Shown here in pieces: positions 61,819-64,000 of a stretch of DNA of 64,000 nucleotides. The notes beneath the pieces are model-generated. The model saw only the letters and a list, made by a program, of their open reading frames with translations. It made no database searches and was not told the origin of the DNA. Every line of letters starts with the position of its first letter. The stretch's first letter is position 1. The stretch is from Flaccisagitta enflata (lineage: Eukaryota > Chaetognatha > Sagittoidea > Aphragmophora). The position numbers and the translations under genes are program-made. The stretch is taken from contig OZ231126.1 in assembly GCA_965153355.1 (NCBI GenBank), forward strand, positions 45,074,001 to 45,138,000. The letters run 5' to 3'.

Positions 61819-62171
61819 TGACCGTGATTCTTCCCTTTCGCTGTTTTCTAATTCATCAAAATTTGCATCGTAGTTCTCTTTTTGACACTGCAGGTACGAC
61901 CAGAACCAATAATGAAGCGAACGACCGACTCTGCTGCCCGGCCCGCAAGCCGCCGTGAATGCGACATTACAAAACGTAATACTGCATTATAGGAGGTCAC
62001 TTTCATAAATTTCCACAACACTTTTTTTTTATAAGAACCGAGATTATAAGAACATTAGGCTTAAAATCCTCAAAAATTTAAGAACATGCTAAGAACATTG
62101 AAAGGTTTTATTTCTTCAAAAATTTTACAACGTGCTTAGTGTATTAAAAATATTATTTTTCTATAAAGATA

Positions 62172-62415
62172 AACAAGGCCAACACCCATAAGTCGCGTGC
62201 GAGACTTACAGAATGACTTAGCATGACTTAGAATGACTTAGAATGACTTAGAATGACTTAGAATGACTTAGTATACTCTGAAATGACTTAAAATGAGTTA
62301 AGGGAATAAAATTGATAAAAAAAATAAAAGTGTGACGGACCGACAGACCAACCGATCAACCGACGGACGGACGGACAAAGCGGGGTGTAGAGTTGCGTGC
62401 ATGCAACTAAAAGCT
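62172..62415 (+). mobile_element. Terminal-hairpin element with 10-bp GAATGACTTA minisatellite
   Basis: AACAAGGCCAACACCCATAA, arm AGTCGCGTGCGAGAC, about seven GAATGACTTA decamers (62213-62270), a GGACGGACGGAC run, GCGGGGTGTAGAGTTGCGTG and CATGCAACTAAAAG (hairpin AGTTGCGTGCATGCAACT). Confidence 0.75.
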
Positions 62416-62419
62416 GGTA

Positions 62420-62645
62420 ATAATTTTGTAAGTTTCGCCTATTTACACTATTTTTGATACCCTTTTTAAACATTTCGACATTTTCTTCAATTTTTTTTAG
62501 AAGATAAACTCAAACCAATTAAGAACATTCTTAACAAAAAGTTAAAAACTGTTTGAACCAAAATTAATTCAAAAAAATTTAAATATTGAAACTACTTAAA
62601 GATTAAGAACATTGAAAGCTTGCCCAAAAAGTGATGTTCTTATAT
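62420..62645. other. AT-rich spacer, nothing recognised
   Basis: Repeated AAGAACATT words only. Confidence 0.4.
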
Positions 62646-62647
62646 AA

Positions 62648-62855
62648 CAATGCCGGATACATGGCTACCCCAGTCGCGTGCGGGAGGGCAGGGGCAGTGC
62701 GGGAGAAGGTCATAAGGGCATTTGGGCAGGAGCGGTAGGCTCAAAATGCTCAATGCCGAAAAAGTAAAAGGGGGACCGACCAACTAACTAAACGACCAAC
62801 CGACCGACGAATAGACATAGCAGGTTGTGGAGTCGAGTAGCACGCGACTAAAAAA
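62648..62855 (+). mobile_element. Terminal-hairpin element, AGTCGCGTGC subfamily, nearly complete
   Basis: AACAATGCCGGATACATGGC, arm AGTCGCGTGCGGGAGGGCAG, GACCGACC words, AGTCGAGTAGCACGCGACT and AAAAAA. The arm and 3' end pair perfectly over AGTCGCGTGC/GCACGCGACT, while the local hairpin has one mismatch. Confidence 0.78.
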
Positions 62856-62997
62856 AGTGTACCTGGAGTATGGCACAAAGTGCTTGTGAATGGATAAATA
62901 ATCATAAAATATTAGGGACTGACTCAGACGATTGATGGACAAATCCGCATAAGGGTACAGCCCATGCCCATACCCGCAGTAATCTTAGAAAGTAATA

Positions 62998-63620
62998 CAG
63001 TACCTTCCAAGCAAACCCGGCTAAAACTGGAGGATTAATTTTTGTTATTATAATATCATTTCCCAAACTTCTTTTTTTGTATCTAGCTTAATTAAAAAAT
63101 ACTTAATTCCTTGAACATATCTGGCTGTTTAAAAAAAAAACTTGTGAAATCAAAATGCATGAAGACATCAATATGGAGTGTTCTAACCCACATCATTAGA
63201 TTCAGCAGAAAATTGTACCTATCCTAGACTACCAGAACAGCTCAGTCAGATAATTATTTCAGATTTTATGGCCGTTTAAAGTTTTTAAGGACAATTGTCT
63301 TAAATTATTTTGAGACAATTGTCCCTAAAAACTTTAAATGGCTATAAAATTTGAAATAATTTTCTAACTGAGCTGTTTTTGTAGTCTAGGATAGGTAAAA
63401 TTTTCTGCTGAATGCAATGGTCTGGGTTAGAACACTCCATCTTGATGTCTTCATGCACTTTGATTTCACAAGTTACGGTTTTTAACAGCCAAATATGTTT
63501 AAGGAATTAAGTATCTTTTAATTAAGTTAGATACAAAAAATGAAATTTAGGAAATGAAATTAAAGTAACAAAAATTAATCCTCCAGTTTTAGCCTGGTTT
63601 GCTCGGAAGGTACTGTACCT
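62998..63620. mobile_element. Foldback element about 620 bp
   Basis: Left CAGTACCTTCCAAGCAAACC and right GGTTTGCTCGGAAGGTACTG, flanked by TA. The arms are about 300 bp and meet near 63300 (GGACAATTGTC...GACAATTGTCC). They differ by scattered substitutions and small indels. No ORF. Confidence 0.85.
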
Positions 63621-63787
63621 TGTTCTCTTTATGGATAGGGGGCACGATCTCAAGGCTACTCTGGAAGACCCATGTTGTAAAGAACTTCATTTAAAATTTG
63701 GTCAAGGCCACATGAAGCGCAAAACGACAGTGCAAAACAAAATTGGTAAGGTAAAATTGGCAATGAAAACTCGGAGACATTTACAGA

Positions 63788-64000
63788 CAAAAACACACAC
63801 ACACACACACGCACACGCACACACACAAACACACCCCATAATTACCTTACAGTCACACAACGAACACACAACTAACACACACACAACAAAAACACAGAAC
63901 AAAGACACACAACAAAAACATACAAAACAAACACAAACAGAACAAACACAAACACAACAAACACAAACAGAACAAACACACACAGAACAAACACACACAG
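63788..64000. repeat. (AC)n and ACAAACACAAACAGA minisatellite, runs to the window end
   Basis: AC-rich, then degenerate CAAACACAAACAGAA units. Confidence 0.9.

Overview
This is a eukaryotic, almost certainly animal, window. The evidence is a multi-exon cadherin gene with GT-AG introns at the left end, a cluster of C2H2 zinc-finger exons near 45.5-49.1 kb, and many interspersed repeats and microsatellites. I cannot name the species. Degenerate CCCTAA runs near 53.6 kb hint at a TTAGGG-type telomere repeat and weakly argue against most arthropods, which usually carry TTAGG. Nothing prokaryotic was seen.

Layout. 1-4643 (minus) holds the 5' part of a protocadherin-15 / Cad99C-like gene. I could assemble six exons with phase-compatible splice sites: a 22-codon signal-peptide exon, EC1 split over three exons, EC2, and one long exon running off the window inside EC5 (625 residues read). 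4.6-45 kb is a repeat-dominated intergenic or intronic region with a few isolated possible exons: 9832-10033 minus, 13922-13993 minus, and a duplicated short ORF at 14.1 and 20.6 kb. 45502-49082 (minus) holds three blocks of C2H2 fingers, several with lost zinc ligands and one with an in-frame stop. 49-64 kb is again repeats, foldback elements and microsatellites.

The repeat landscape is the most interesting part. (1) About thirty copies of a short element (about 110-260 bp) share one architecture: AACAAG, a left hairpin, an arm (AGTTGCGGAC or a variant), a GGGTGGGCAGGGGC-like block in most subfamilies, a variable GGAC/GACC tetranucleotide run, and a terminal hairpin ending in CTAAAAA. The arm and both strands of the terminal hairpin change together between subfamilies (AGTTGCG/CGCAACT, AGTCGCG/CGCGACT, AGTCGCGT/ACGCGACT, AGTCGCT/AGCGACT, AGGTGC/GCACCT), so structure, not sequence, is conserved. 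(2) A second family (about 0.45-1.2 kb) has about 35-bp inverted repeats, each built round a GGCCCCGAAGGGGCC palindrome, bracketing a 20-bp minisatellite whose unit itself contains the palindrome GCCTCGAGGC. A sister subfamily has the same plan with unrelated inverted repeats and unit. (3) Three hairpin elements near 17.1, 54.2 and 58.6 kb again show stems that covary between copies. (4) Several foldback or TIR elements flanked by TA (31.2, 39.6, 50.6, 53.9 and 63.0 kb) and a decayed Tc1/mariner transposase (29.7 kb) point to Tc1/mariner-type activity. None of the short structured families carries a coding gene here, so they are probably non-autonomous.

Simple repeats, chiefly AG/CT, AC/GT, AAC/GTT, GAA/CTT and GAAA/CTTT, are extremely abundant. 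They create most long open frames in the window (poly-Leu, poly-Ser, Arg-Glu, Thr-His and similar), which I treat as artefacts.
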